DNA of 64,000 nt from Saprospiraceae bacterium (GTDB lineage: Bacteria; Bacteroidota; Bacteroidia; Chitinophagales; Saprospiraceae): positions 31,700 through 95,699 of the forward strand of contig JANQHF010000101.1 of the NCBI GenBank assembly GCA_028282725.1, given 5' to 3'. Each line of letters begins with the position of its first letter. The first letter of the stretch is position 1. Positions 26,806-36,107 of the stretch are shown one piece after another. A program made the translations under genes and the position numbers. Below the pieces are notes generated by a model. It was given only the letters and a program-made list of their open reading frames with translations. It was not told the DNA's origin and did not search any database.

Positions 26806-26823
26806 GAACAAAAAGTCGTCATC

Positions 26824-28962
26824 ATGGAAGCAATAACAGACAATGAACATATTGCCTTAGCCGATAAGGTTGATATTCTCGAATTGGAAGAGCGAATTAA
26901 AAAATTCAGGGAAGGACTGATTGATGAGGAGAGATTCAAGCTCTATCGGTTGACCAGAGGAGTTTATGGACAACGGCAATTAGGAGTACAAATGTTTCGG
27001 ATCAAGATTCCATTTGGAAGGTTGAATAGCGAACAATTAATTCGAATTGCAGATGTTTCAGACAAATATGCAACAGGCAACTTGCACATAACGACCCGAC
27101 AAGATATTCAACTTCACTATGTGAAATTAGAAGACTCCTCTGAAGTCTGGAAAGAACTGGCCGCCAAAAAAATCACTGCAAGAGAGGCATGCGGGAATAC
27201 GGTTAGGAATGTTACTGCTTCAGCTGAGGCCGGAATTGATCCACATGAGCCATTTGATGTATCTCCTTATGCACATGCTGTGGCACACTACTTCATGCGC
27301 AATCCGATTTGCCAGGAAATGGGAAGAAAAATAAAAATTTCATTTTCTTCAAGTGAAAAAGATTCTGCGCTCTCCTTTATTCATGACTTTGGATTCATTC
27401 CAAAAATCAATAAAGGTCAAAGAGGGTTTAAAATTCTTGTTGGAGGTGGTTTGGGCGCACAGGCTATGTTGGCCCGGACGGCTTATGAGTTTTTACCTGA
27501 AAAGGAAATAATTGCTTTTTTGGAAGCTGCACTCAGAATCTTTGACAGGTACGGAGAACGTGAAAAACGACACAAAGCGAGGTTGAAATTTCTAATTAAA
27601 AAAATTGGCCTCGATGCTTTTCTAAAATTGGTCTCAGATGAAAAACAAGGTCTATCGCCCGAATCCTTTCAAATTTCAATTACAGATCTTTCTGATGCAC
27701 CTCCTCCGGAAATATTTCAACCTGAAGTTGATGAAGTCAAAAATGTTGACAAATATCGGACATGGTTAAAGACCAACACCTTTGTACAAAAACAAAGTAA
27801 TTATAGAGGAGTATACATTAAAGTTCACTTAGGTGATCTGTCTTCGGAAAAGGCCAGATACCTGGCAAGGATTGTCAGGAAATATGCCTCCGATGACATT
27901 CGACTTTCCATCAATCAAAACATTCTCCTGAAATACATCCGTCCTGAATATCTTCCAGAGCTATTTACTGTTCTCGACGGCTATGGCTTTGCTCAGCCCG
28001 GATATGATTCAATTGCGGACATTACGGCTTGTCCCGGAACAGATACCTGTAATCTCGGTGTCACCAATAGTACAGCCTTGTCGACTGAGCTCGAGCGGCT
28101 ACTTGAAAACGAATATTCATCACTTCTGGAAGAGCAACATATAAAGATCAAGATCAGTGGATGCATGAATGCCTGCGGACAGCACATGATCGGCAATATT
28201 GGATTTCACGGAAGTTCTATAAAGAAAAATGACAAGGTGATACCCGCCATGCAGGTCGTACTTGGTGGCGGCGTTGATCCTCAGGGACATGGATACATAG
28301 CAGATAAAATCCTTAAAGTCCCTACGAAGCGAATTCCGGATGTGGTCAGAACATTACTTGATCATTTTGAAAAGGAAGGATTTGAAAATGAATATTTCAA
28401 TAATTTCTACACAAGGCTCGGGGGTCGGAAATACTTTTATAATCTGCTCAAAATTTATACTGATGTAGATTCACTCAAAGAATCCGATCTCATAGATTGG
28501 GGGGAGGATCATTTGTACAACCAGCAGATAGGTGTAGGAGAATGTGCGGGTGTAATACTCGATGTCATTGGTACAATCATCAATGATGCCAAAGAGAAAT
28601 TAGAAAAAGCTCAGAAAGAATTACAGAATCTGTCAAGCGGGGCCGCTATCTATTATGCATATTCCTCATTCGTAACCGGGGCAAAAGCTGCTTTACTCAG
28701 TGAAGATATTCACTGCAATACTCATATCAAGATCATATCTGATTTCCAGGAATATATTCTGGAAGCTGGAAAAATGAGTTTGCCGTACAATTTTCAACAA
28801 CTGGTATTATCGATTAATACAAGTCCCCCTGATCAACGATTTGCAGAGATTTATACAAAAGAGGCTGAGCAGTTCTTACAAACTGTCATTAACTGGAGAA
28901 ACCAGCAACAGGCTCCGGAGAACCTTTCCAAACCTGTCATTACAAGTTATTACAATGCATAG
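26824..28962 (+). CDS. Sulfite reductase, sirohaem/[4Fe-4S] hemoprotein with C-terminal HEPN-like domain
   Basis: About 712 residues. The nitrite/sulfite reductase fold is seen twice (two NiR-like halves with TGNLHITTRQDIQLHYV and ASDDIRLSINQNILLKYI). The sirohaem-[4Fe-4S] cysteines are Cys403, Cys409 (TACPGTDTCNLGV), Cys447 and Cys451 (SGCMNACGQHMIGN). The ~130 C-terminal residues (YYAYSSFVTGAKAALL) look like a HEPN-type helical domain found in Bacteroidota homologues. It reduces sulfite to sulfide with electrons probably from the ferredoxin encoded downstream. The frame extends to an ATG at 26791, but that ATG lies in the terminator stem, so 26824 is preferred. A nitrite reductase role cannot be excluded by motifs alone; the neighbours favour sulfite. 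Confidence 0.9.
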   Translation: MEAITDNEHIALADKVDILELEERIKKFREGLIDEERFKLYRLTRGVYGQRQLGVQMFRIKIPFGRLNSEQLIRIADVSDKYATGNLHITTRQDIQLHYVKLEDSSEVWKELAAKKITAREACGNTVRNVTASAEAGIDPHEPFDVSPYAHAVAHYFMRNPICQEMGRKIKISFSSSEKDSALSFIHDFGFIPKINKGQRGFKILVGGGLGAQAMLARTAYEFLPEKEIIAFLEAALRIFDRYGEREKRHKARLKFLIKKIGLDAFLKLVSDEKQGLSPESFQISITDLSDAPPPEIFQPEVDEVKNVDKYRTWLKTNTFVQKQSNYRGVYIKVHLGDLSSEKARYLARIVRKYASDDIRLSINQNILLKYIRPEYLPELFTVLDGYGFAQPGYDSIADITACPGTDTCNLGVTNSTALSTELERLLENEYSSLLEEQHIKIKISGCMNACGQHMIGNIGFHGSSIKKNDKVIPAMQVVLGGGVDPQGHGYIADKILKVPTKRIPDVVRTLLDHFEKEGFENEYFNNFYTRLGGRKYFYNLLKIYTDVDSLKESDLIDWGEDHLYNQQIGVGECAGVILDVIGTIINDAKEKLEKAQKELQNLSSGAAIYYAYSSFVTGAKAALLSEDIHCNTHIKIISDFQEYILEAGKMSLPYNFQQLVLSINTSPPDQRFAEIYTKEAEQFLQTVINWRNQQQAPENLSKPVITSYYNA

Positions 28963-29719
28963 ATCAAAAGACTTTACAGTTTCACTTGTCGGAGCAGGAC
29001 CAGGCGATCCGGAACTTATTACCCTTAAGGGTTTAAAGGCTATTCAATCAGCTGATGTAATCTTATATGACGCCCTGGCAACGAAAGAATTGCTTTCTAA
29101 AGCCCGGGAGGGCTGTGAATGCATCTATGTGGGAAAACGCTGTGGCCGGCATAGTCTTAAACAACAGGACATACACGCATTGATACTCCAAAAGTCAAAG
29201 ACACACCATCACTTGGTACGGCTCAAGGGAGGAAATCCATTTGTATTCGGAAGAGGTCATGAAGAAATGACTTTTCTCGAAAACAATGGTATTACAGTTA
29301 CAGTCATTCCCGGGATAAGCAGTGCGACCAGCTTGCCCTTGTTGCAGGGAATTCCTTTGACAAAACGAGACGTCTCGGAAAGTTTTTGGGTGATCACCGG
29401 AACGACTAAAGATCATAAAATTTCGAAAGACATCTACCTCGCCGCACAGTCCAGAGCAACTGTTGTCATCCTGATGGGAATGAGGAAGTTAGAAGAAATT
29501 TGCCAGATATTTCAATCAGGAGGCAGGGCAGCTATTCCTGCCATGGTCATCAGCAAAGGTTCTACACCGGAAGAAAAAGTTGCCGTTGGCACCGTCCGGG
29601 ATATTTATAAAAAGGTTCAAGAGTTACAATTAGAATCTCCCGGTCTGATTATAATCGGAGACGTTGTGGGACTTAAGAAAAAATCACTCATCAATCAGGC
29701 AATAGAAACATGGCTATGA
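28955..29719 (+). CDS. cobA: Uroporphyrinogen-III C-methyltransferase
   Basis: Adds two methyl groups to uroporphyrinogen III to make precorrin-2, the first step to sirohaem, the cofactor of the sulfite reductase. 254 residues with VSLVGAGPGDPELITLKGL, VILYDALATKELL, YVGKRCGRHSLKQ, VRLKGGNPFVFGRG and TVIPGISSATSLPLLQGIPLTKR. The ATG at 28955 overlaps the sulfite reductase end by 8 bases; a longer frame further upstream lies inside that gene and is not used. The overlap indicates coupled translation. Confidence 0.95.
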   Translation: MHRSKDFTVSLVGAGPGDPELITLKGLKAIQSADVILYDALATKELLSKAREGCECIYVGKRCGRHSLKQQDIHALILQKSKTHHHLVRLKGGNPFVFGRGHEEMTFLENNGITVTVIPGISSATSLPLLQGIPLTKRDVSESFWVITGTTKDHKISKDIYLAAQSRATVVILMGMRKLEEICQIFQSGGRAAIPAMVISKGSTPEEKVAVGTVRDIYKKVQELQLESPGLIIIGDVVGLKKKSLINQAIETWL

Positions 29720-30303
29720 CCCAAGATCAAAATAATCTCTATCCCGTATTTTTAAAACTCTGCAACTTGAAATTGCTCATCGTTGGTGCAGGAAATGTAG
29801 GATTTGAAAAATTGTCATTTCTTCTGAAGAGTAGTCCGGATGCCAATATTTCAGTCATTGCCAAGAACTTTTCAGACCAGGTACAGAATCTCATTGCTGA
29901 TAACGATCGGATAGAAATTATTGAAAAGGCATTCACATCCACTGACGTCATTGGGCATGATATCATCATTGCCGCAACAAATAATGAAGATGTAAATGCA
30001 GAAATCTATGCTGCAGCCAAGCATCACAATAAAGTTGTAAATGTCGCTGACACTCCTCATTTATGTGACTTCTATATGGGATCCATCATTACCAGGGGAG
30101 ATCTAAAGATAGCGATTTCGACAAATGGAAAGTCCCCAACATTTTCTAAAAGATTCAGACAATTATTGGAATCCATTTTGCCTGTCGAATCCCACAGTCT
30201 CGTGAATAATTTGAAACTGATCAGGGATCGGCTCGAGGGAAATTTTGAATACAAGGTGAAGGAATTGAACCGTATCACAAAAACGCTTCTTACATATGAA
30301 TGA
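29710..30303 (+). CDS. Precorrin-2 dehydrogenase / sirohydrochlorin ferrochelatase
   Basis: A 197-residue CysG-N/Met8-like enzyme that oxidises precorrin-2 with NAD and inserts iron, finishing sirohaem. It has the Rossmann motif LLIVGAGNVGFEKLSFLL, the conserved NVADTPHLCDFYMGSIITRGDLKIAISTNGKSPT region (Asp in the first part is catalytic in Met8) and a helical end. It overlaps cobA by 10 bases and cysH by 8. Together with cobA it replaces the fused CysG of enterobacteria. Confidence 0.94.
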   Translation: MAMTQDQNNLYPVFLKLCNLKLLIVGAGNVGFEKLSFLLKSSPDANISVIAKNFSDQVQNLIADNDRIEIIEKAFTSTDVIGHDIIIAATNNEDVNAEIYAAAKHHNKVVNVADTPHLCDFYMGSIITRGDLKIAISTNGKSPTFSKRFRQLLESILPVESHSLVNNLKLIRDRLEGNFEYKVKELNRITKTLLTYE

Positions 30304-30973
30304 TCGAGAAATCATAGAACTGAATTATGAGTATAAATTATTGAGTCCGATGAAACGATTAGAAAAGTTGTTTACAGAGTTTGATCATAATGACATTCTC
30401 GTAACTTCTTCGTTTGGCACCACGTCAGGTATCCTAATGGGCATGGTCAGCATGGTTGCCCCCGGGCATCCCATTCATTTTATAGATACATCATTCTGTT
30501 TTAACAAGACCATCGATTATAAAAAGACGCTCACTGACATTCTGGGATTGAGGATAATAAATGTTTTACCCGATATTGATGATAATCTTGAATCCCGTGA
30601 AAAACAAATGTGGAAGAAGGATCCGGATAAGTGCTGTTTTCTAAACAAAGTGAAACCCTTTGAACCATACAAAAAGAATAAAAAGTTTTGGGTTTCAGGA
30701 CTACTGATGAATTCCACGCCTTTCAGGCGCAATCTCGAAATTTTTGAAAGGAGAAATGGAATCGTCAAAATGCATCCGAACATAGATACCACTGCTGAAG
30801 GCTTTGCGAAATTCTTAAAGGACAACAATATTCCTCCCCACCCTTTATCGCTTGAGGGATATGGATCTGTAGGCTGCACACATTGCACAAATAAAGGGGA
30901 AGGCCGCTCCGGACGCTGGTCCGGAACTTCTAAAGCAGAATGTGGTTTACATACTGAAGTAAGGTCATTTTAA
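30296..30973 (+). CDS. cysH: Phosphoadenylyl/adenylyl-sulfate reductase (APS-type, [4Fe-4S])
   Basis: Reduces activated sulfate to sulfite with thioredoxin. 225 residues with the SSFGTTSG phosphate-binding loop and HFIDTSFCFNKTIDY. Four cysteines, Cys113-Cys114 and Cys194/Cys197, are the [4Fe-4S] pattern that marks enzymes using APS (and not only PAPS). The catalytic Cys216 sits in ECGLH. No cysD/cysN (ATP sulfurylase) is in the window. The next gene starts 23 bases later. Confidence 0.92.
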   Translation: MNDREIIELNYEYKLLSPMKRLEKLFTEFDHNDILVTSSFGTTSGILMGMVSMVAPGHPIHFIDTSFCFNKTIDYKKTLTDILGLRIINVLPDIDDNLESREKQMWKKDPDKCCFLNKVKPFEPYKKNKKFWVSGLLMNSTPFRRNLEIFERRNGIVKMHPNIDTTAEGFAKFLKDNNIPPHPLSLEGYGSVGCTHCTNKGEGRSGRWSGTSKAECGLHTEVRSF

Positions 30974-30996
30974 AAAAAGGTTAATAATTTTGAGAC

Positions 30997-32007
30997 ATGA
31001 TTAAAACAGACATTTTAATAGTAGGTGCCGGGCCTGTAGGTCTCTTCACTGTCTTTGAGGCTGGTTTGCTAAAGTTGCGATGCCATCTTGTCGACGCCTT
31101 GCCGATTCCAGGAGGACAATTGGCAGAGATTTATCCCAAGAAGCCAATTTATGATATTCCGGGATACCCGAGTATCCTCGCCGGAGATCTGGTCGATAAT
31201 CTGATGAAACAGATCGAGCCTTTCCAACCTAAATTTACCCTGGGTGAACGTGTGGAGTCACTTGTCCAGGTTGAAGACAAGTTGTATGAAGTTCAGACCA
31301 ACAAAGGGACGAAGATACAGGCTCCTGTCATTGCCATAGCAGCTGGTCTTGGATGTTTCGAACCCCGAAAACCACCTATAGAAGATCTGGAAAAATATGA
31401 GGACAAGGGTGTTGATTACATTATAAAGGATCCCGAAAAATTCAGAGATAAAAAATTATTGATAGCAGGAGGAGGAGATTCTGCTTTGGACTGGACAATT
31501 GAATTGTCTGATATCGCTTCGGAAGTTACACTGATACACCGCCGGACATCCTTCAAAGGAGCCCTGGATTCAGTGGATAAAGTGCTCGAGCTTGCCAGGG
31601 CAAAAAAGGTAAACCTGATCACTGAGGCTCAGGCAATAGGAGTAGGCGGAAATGGGGTGCTCAGAGAAGTGAGGATCAAAAGCAAGCAAAATGGTGAGTT
31701 TATCCATTATGTGGATAATTTCATCCCCTTATTCGGTCTGTCACCGAAACTTGGCCCAATCGCAGAATGGGGTTTGAACATTAAACGAAGCTCTATCACA
31801 GTTGATCCATCGGACTATAGCACGGGAGTGCCGGGTATTTATGCGATCGGCGATATCAATGATTATCCTGGAAAATTAAAATTAATTCTGTGTGGATTCC
31901 ATGAAGGAACTTTAATGGTTCAATCTGCTTTTAAATACATATACCCTGAAGCTAAATTGAGTTTCAAGTATACTACGGTATCCGGAGTCAATGGTTTTGA
32001 GGATTGA
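30997..32007 (+). CDS. FAD/NAD(P)-dependent reductase (ferredoxin-NADP+ reductase, TrxR-like type)
   Basis: A 336-residue flavoprotein with FAD-binding ILIVGAGPVGLFTVFEAG, NAD(P)-binding LLIAGGGDSALDWTIELS and the late GIYAIGDINDYPGKLKLIL motif. It lacks the redox CxxC of thioredoxin reductase, which fits the ferredoxin/flavodoxin-NADP+ reductase type 2. With the ferredoxin gene that follows it can form an NADPH to ferredoxin to sulfite reductase electron chain. Confidence 0.88.
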   Translation: MIKTDILIVGAGPVGLFTVFEAGLLKLRCHLVDALPIPGGQLAEIYPKKPIYDIPGYPSILAGDLVDNLMKQIEPFQPKFTLGERVESLVQVEDKLYEVQTNKGTKIQAPVIAIAAGLGCFEPRKPPIEDLEKYEDKGVDYIIKDPEKFRDKKLLIAGGGDSALDWTIELSDIASEVTLIHRRTSFKGALDSVDKVLELARAKKVNLITEAQAIGVGGNGVLREVRIKSKQNGEFIHYVDNFIPLFGLSPKLGPIAEWGLNIKRSSITVDPSDYSTGVPGIYAIGDINDYPGKLKLILCGFHEGTLMVQSAFKYIYPEAKLSFKYTTVSGVNGFED

Positions 32008-32082
32008 AAAAGTTATTCAGATAAAGTTTTGAGAAAAGGCGGAGCATTTACCATGCTTCGCTTCTTTTATGAACATTGGATT

Positions 32083-32409
32083 ATGATAGACAATGAAATA
32101 CAGTTGACTGTGATTGACAGGGATGATAAAGAACATGTGATCAATGCCCCAACAGATATGAATCTGAATATCATGGAAATCTGCAAGGCTTCAGATTTGC
32201 CGATTGAAGGGACTTGTGGGGGAATGGCCTTATGCGCCTCCTGTCACGTCTATGTCCTCTCCGATCATGAATTGCAGCAGCCATCAGAAGATGAAGAGGA
32301 CATGCTAGATCAGGCATTCTTTGTCGAGCCAAACAGTAGATTGTGTTGTCAGATAAGAATTCAAGATCAAATTGACGGGATCAAAGTAAAGCTCGCTCCC
32401 GTCAGTTGA
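32083..32409 (+). CDS. [2Fe-2S] ferredoxin, adrenodoxin type
   Basis: 108 residues starting at the ATG at 32083; upstream codons look unrelated to the family. The cluster ligands are Cys45, Cys51, Cys54 (GTCGGMALCASCHVYV) and Cys88 or Cys89 (RLCCQI), the C-x5-C-x2-C spacing of the adrenodoxin/Fdx family. It probably donates electrons from the flavoprotein upstream to sulfite reductase, inferred from gene order. It ends the sulfate-reduction operon. Confidence 0.9.
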   Translation: MIDNEIQLTVIDRDDKEHVINAPTDMNLNIMEICKASDLPIEGTCGGMALCASCHVYVLSDHELQQPSEDEEDMLDQAFFVEPNSRLCCQIRIQDQIDGIKVKLAPVS

Positions 32410-32532
32410 AATATGGTCGATCTTCACATTTGTTTAATTGTCGCTTTCCACTATTCCAGAGTATTTGTTCGTTGAAGCATTGCAAAAACATGATAAACCC
32501 CTTAATTTGTCGGTGCCTAAGACTCAAGTTTG

Positions 32533-33816
32533 ATGAAATGGATTTTTACCATCTGCTTATCATTCATTTCCATTCTGATCGCGAATGGACAAAATGCTGA
32601 GATATCCATAAATAATCCTTCCTTCGAGGATATTCCTCACAAGGGGCAACCCGGAAGTTATATCCGGGGGTGGTATGATTGTGGCCTCGTATTATTCAAG
32701 CAAGAAACACCCCCTGATATTCATCCTTTGATCGGACCGGATCTTAAACCAAGAATAACTGAAAACCTGACGATTCGGATCGATACCATCATGCGTGGAA
32801 TGTGGGATGTGACGACCAGACCATCGGCGGGGAATACGTATCTCGGAATGGTCGTCAGAGATAATGATTCCTGGGAAAGTCTTTCCCAACGTCTGAAAAT
32901 ACCCATTGAGGAAGGCAAATGCTACAGTTTCAATATAGATCTGGCCAGATCGGATTATTATGTTAGTGGTTCGCGGCTGACGGATGAGGAAGAAAACTAT
33001 ACCGAACCGGCCGTCTTGAGAATTTGGGGAGGCAATGCCGTTTGTGGCAAACAGGAATTACTCGGAGAATCCATTACGGTTAGCAACAAGGATTGGAGGA
33101 CCTATGAATTTGAATTCAGACCGGAAAGAAGCGTGACCTACTTTACGATTGAGGCATTCTATAAAGTGCCTACCCTCTTTCCTTACAATGGTCATTTATT
33201 GCTGGACAATGCTTCTCTGATTGAAGAGATTCCGTGTGATGAAGAGGAAATCAATGCGCCGGAAACAGAAGATGTGGCCATCGAGGAAAATCCTGCACCC
33301 AAGCCGAGGGCTCCTGTTAAAACTGCTCCTGTGCCGGTGATGGAGAGTCTGGATGAAGCAGAGATCTATGAAGAACCAGTTATAGAGACCACAGTAGAAA
33401 CGCCAAAAGAAATAATACCCGAACTACAGGGCAATGATTTCAGAACCGGTCAGGTGATCAGGATCAATAGCATCTATTTTGCAGCTGACTCAGAAATTTT
33501 GAATCAGAAATCCAAGGATGCCGTTGAACAGATCTATGAATTCATGAAAAATAATGAGGGCTTGGTCATAGAAGTCGGTGGGCATACTGCTACCGTTCCA
33601 AAAGCCGGATATTGTGATCAACTGTCATCGGCCCGTGCAAAAGCAGTAGCCACATACCTCGCCAGAAAAGGCATATCCACAAAACGACTGTACTACAAGG
33701 GTTATGGTAAGCGCAAACCTATTATTCCCGATGACAAATACAATATGGCAGCCAGGAGGAAAAATCAAAGAGTTGAGATCAAGATCTTAAAAACAGATTA
33801 TCAGGATGCGGGTTAA
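32533..33816 (+). CDS. OmpA-family outer membrane / periplasmic protein
   Basis: 427 residues. Signal peptide MKWIFTICLSFISILIANGQ, then a ~200-residue N-terminal beta-rich region (SFEDIPHKGQPG, WDVTTRPSAGNTYLGMVVRDNDSWES) resembling carbohydrate-binding-like domains, an acidic and proline-rich linker (about 235-300) and an OmpA C-terminal domain (about 315-425; IYFAADSEILNQKS and SSARAKAVATYLARKGISTKRLYYKGYGKRKP) that binds peptidoglycan. ATG at 32533 is chosen over the TTG just before it. It is convergent with rlmN. Confidence 0.87.
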   Translation: MKWIFTICLSFISILIANGQNAEISINNPSFEDIPHKGQPGSYIRGWYDCGLVLFKQETPPDIHPLIGPDLKPRITENLTIRIDTIMRGMWDVTTRPSAGNTYLGMVVRDNDSWESLSQRLKIPIEEGKCYSFNIDLARSDYYVSGSRLTDEEENYTEPAVLRIWGGNAVCGKQELLGESITVSNKDWRTYEFEFRPERSVTYFTIEAFYKVPTLFPYNGHLLLDNASLIEEIPCDEEEINAPETEDVAIEENPAPKPRAPVKTAPVPVMESLDEAEIYEEPVIETTVETPKEIIPELQGNDFRTGQVIRINSIYFAADSEILNQKSKDAVEQIYEFMKNNEGLVIEVGGHTATVPKAGYCDQLSSARAKAVATYLARKGISTKRLYYKGYGKRKPIIPDDKYNMAARRKNQRVEIKILKTDYQDAG

Positions 33817-33819
33817 AAC

Positions 33820-34872
33820 TCAGGATTTATTGGCCAGCTGACCACATGCTGCATCGATATCCTTTCCCCTGCTTTTCCTAACCGTTACCATCACAGCTGC
33901 CTTTCTCAATATCCTGGCAAATTCATCAATAGTTAACGGATCGCTTTTCTCAAAGCTTACTCCATCAATGGGATTGTATTCAATGATATTTACCAAAACA
34001 GGAAATCTCTTACAGAGATCTATCAAATGCCGGGCGTCCCCGGGTGTATCATTAAACCCTTTGAACAAAATGTACTCATAGCTCACTTTGTTTTTCGTTT
34101 TTCTATAATAATATTCCAGGGCATCGGTCAGGGCTGCGAGATTGTTTTGCTCATTGATAGGCATGATCTGATTTCGCTTTTCATCGGTTGCCGCATGCAG
34201 AGACAAGGCCAAATTGACTTTACTGTAATCGTCTGCCAACTTCATGATCATCTTTGCAATGCCTGCAGTGCTTATGGTCACTCTCCTTGACGAGAAGCCC
34301 AAACCACCACTCGAGCATATTTTTTCTATGCTGCCGGTAACGTTTTTGTAATTCAGTAAGGGCTCTCCCATTCCCATGTAGACGATATTGGTCAATGATC
34401 GGCCAAAGGTGGAAATACACAAGCCATCGACTTCCCTGACCTGGTCAAATATCTCTCCGGGATCGAGATTGCGCATGCGTTTCATCTGGCCGGTAGCACA
34501 AAATTTGCACGAAAGACTACAACCCACTTGAGATGAGACACAGACCGTATACCTGTCATCATCAGGTACGGGAATCAATACAGACTCGACCATTAAGCCA
34601 TCATGTAAACGAAATCGAATCTTGATCGTTCCATCATGACTTCTTTGAACAAGATCTTCCCGTATATTGCGAATCACAAATTTTTCGGATAACGACTTTC
34701 TTAGCTCTTTGTGAATATTGGTCATACCCTCAAAGTCCTTTGCGCCTTTCTGCCACAACCACTGGTAAATCTGATTCGCCCGAAATGACGGCTCATTCAT
34801 CTCAAGCATCGCGTCTCGCAACTGATCTTCAGATAGAAGTCTGATATCTTTTTGATCCGATTCCAAATTCAT
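33820..34872 (-). CDS. rlmN: Dual-specificity RNA methyltransferase RlmN
   Basis: Radical-SAM enzyme that methylates C2 of A2503 in 23S rRNA and A37 in some tRNAs. About 350 residues. The CxxxCxxC cluster is in CSLSCKFCATGQM. Conserved GMGEPLLNYKNV and RRVTISTAG motifs and the C-terminal catalytic Cys in DAACGQL are present. Start taken at 34872 (MNLESDQ). A CACCTTTG box ends 4 bases upstream of that ATG, which would make the mRNA leaderless. Confidence 0.93.
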   Translation of the reverse strand: MNLESDQKDIRLLSEDQLRDAMLEMNEPSFRANQIYQWLWQKGAKDFEGMTNIHKELRKSLSEKFVIRNIREDLVQRSHDGTIKIRFRLHDGLMVESVLIPVPDDDRYTVCVSSQVGCSLSCKFCATGQMKRMRNLDPGEIFDQVREVDGLCISTFGRSLTNIVYMGMGEPLLNYKNVTGSIEKICSSGGLGFSSRRVTISTAGIAKMIMKLADDYSKVNLALSLHAATDEKRNQIMPINEQNNLAALTDALEYYYRKTKNKVSYEYILFKGFNDTPGDARHLIDLCKRFPVLVNIIEYNPIDGVSFEKSDPLTIDEFARILRKAAVMVTVRKSRGKDIDAACGQLANKS

Positions 34873-34949
34873 GGCGCAAAGGTGCAATAAATCCGATACT
34901 AAGACTATTTGATTAAAATTGCAGTGGAATATTACCGCATAGAGAAAAA

Positions 34950-36107
34950 ATGAACTCTTACAAACAACGGTCTATTTGGAATGTCCTTCTTCTGGTTGTA
35001 GGAGTTCTTATTCTACTCATAACTGTAGTCTATGCGAATTACCTGGCTAAACAGTTGTCGATCCGTGAGGAAAAGATTGAAGATTTGTATAATAAGGCCC
35101 AGGCATGGTTTGCTGAAAACCCTGATTTGGAAGCCGATGCCAGTTTGCCCAATTATATCTTGAGTCAATACAACCTCCCGGTGATTCTTGTGGATGCCGA
35201 TGGCAACCTGAGCGGAAATAATTGGGGTGAACAGAGGGATACTATTGAATCATTTCTAAGAACCAAGGTGGATGAAGCAATCAACAAAGGGATCACACCT
35301 ATCGAAGGAAGAGGTCCGGCAAAAGGAGTACTGATTTATCCGTTTAAATCAAAGTTATCTACGTACATCCAATTTTTTCCCGTCGTGCAGTTTTTGCTGA
35401 TCGGCTTTTTTATAGCCTTGGGATACTATCTATTCAATACGGCCCGCAAAAGTGAGCAAAACAGGGTTTGGGCTGGAATGGCCAAGGAAACAGCACATCA
35501 GTTGGGCACACCAATAAGCGCTATTATTGGTTGGATTGAGAATTTAAAAGAGACAGAAAGTAGTCAGCTGAAACAGCAGGAAGTGATCCAGGAATTGCAA
35601 AAAGATGTGGATCGGCTGGAGTTGATAGCGGACAGATTTTCAAAAATTGGTTCTGATCCGGAGCTGGAGGTCACCAACATCTATGATCAACTTGATGAAA
35701 TTGAGACGTATATGAGGAGGAGATCTCCCCGGAAAGTTGATTTTGAATTTCCAGAGTCACAAGACCCGATAGAGACCAGGGTCAATCGTCATTTGTTCAG
35801 TTGGGTGCTCGAAAATCTGATTAGGAACTCATTGGATGCTTTGGATGGGCAAGGAACGATTTCAGCCCTGGTAAAAAAAGAGAACAATTGGGTGAGTCTT
35901 GATATTTCTGATACGGGCAAAGGGATTCCATCCTCAAAATTTAAAGAGGTTTTCAAACCCGGATTTTCAACAAAAAAACGAGGTTGGGGATTGGGACTAT
36001 CTTTGGCAAAAAGAATTATCGAAGAATATCATAAAGGAAAAATATATATCAAAAGCTCAAAGGTTAATGAAGGAACGACGTTTACCATACAACTTCCTCT
36101 TGCTTAA
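34950..36107 (+). CDS. Sensor histidine kinase with two membrane helices
   Basis: 385 residues: a helix at about 12-30, a ~105-residue extracytoplasmic sensor region, a second helix at about 140-160, a HisKA region with the phospho-acceptor His in MAKETAHQLGTPISAIIGWIENL, and an ATPase domain with the N box in VLENLIRNSLDALDG and G boxes DTGKGIP and GWGLGLSLAKRIIEEYH. No HAMP domain is evident. No response regulator gene is adjacent. Its 3' end overlaps the TonB-dependent receptor gene by 41 bases. Confidence 0.92.
   Translation: MNSYKQRSIWNVLLLVVGVLILLITVVYANYLAKQLSIREEKIEDLYNKAQAWFAENPDLEADASLPNYILSQYNLPVILVDADGNLSGNNWGEQRDTIESFLRTKVDEAINKGITPIEGRGPAKGVLIYPFKSKLSTYIQFFPVVQFLLIGFFIALGYYLFNTARKSEQNRVWAGMAKETAHQLGTPISAIIGWIENLKETESSQLKQQEVIQELQKDVDRLELIADRFSKIGSDPELEVTNIYDQLDEIETYMRRRSPRKVDFEFPESQDPIETRVNRHLFSWVLENLIRNSLDALDGQGTISALVKKENNWVSLDISDTGKGIPSSKFKEVFKPGFSTKKRGWGLGLSLAKRIIEEYHKGKIYIKSSKVNEGTTFTIQLPLA

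Noticed and set aside
26791..26823. ATG at 26791 as start of the sulfite reductase
   Set aside because: It lies in the 3' arm and T-run of the leader terminator; the ATG at 26824 is far more likely.
35899..36066. Longer N-terminus for the TonB-dependent receptor
   Set aside because: These codons lie in an alternative frame of the histidine kinase gene; a clean signal peptide starts shortly after ATG 36067.
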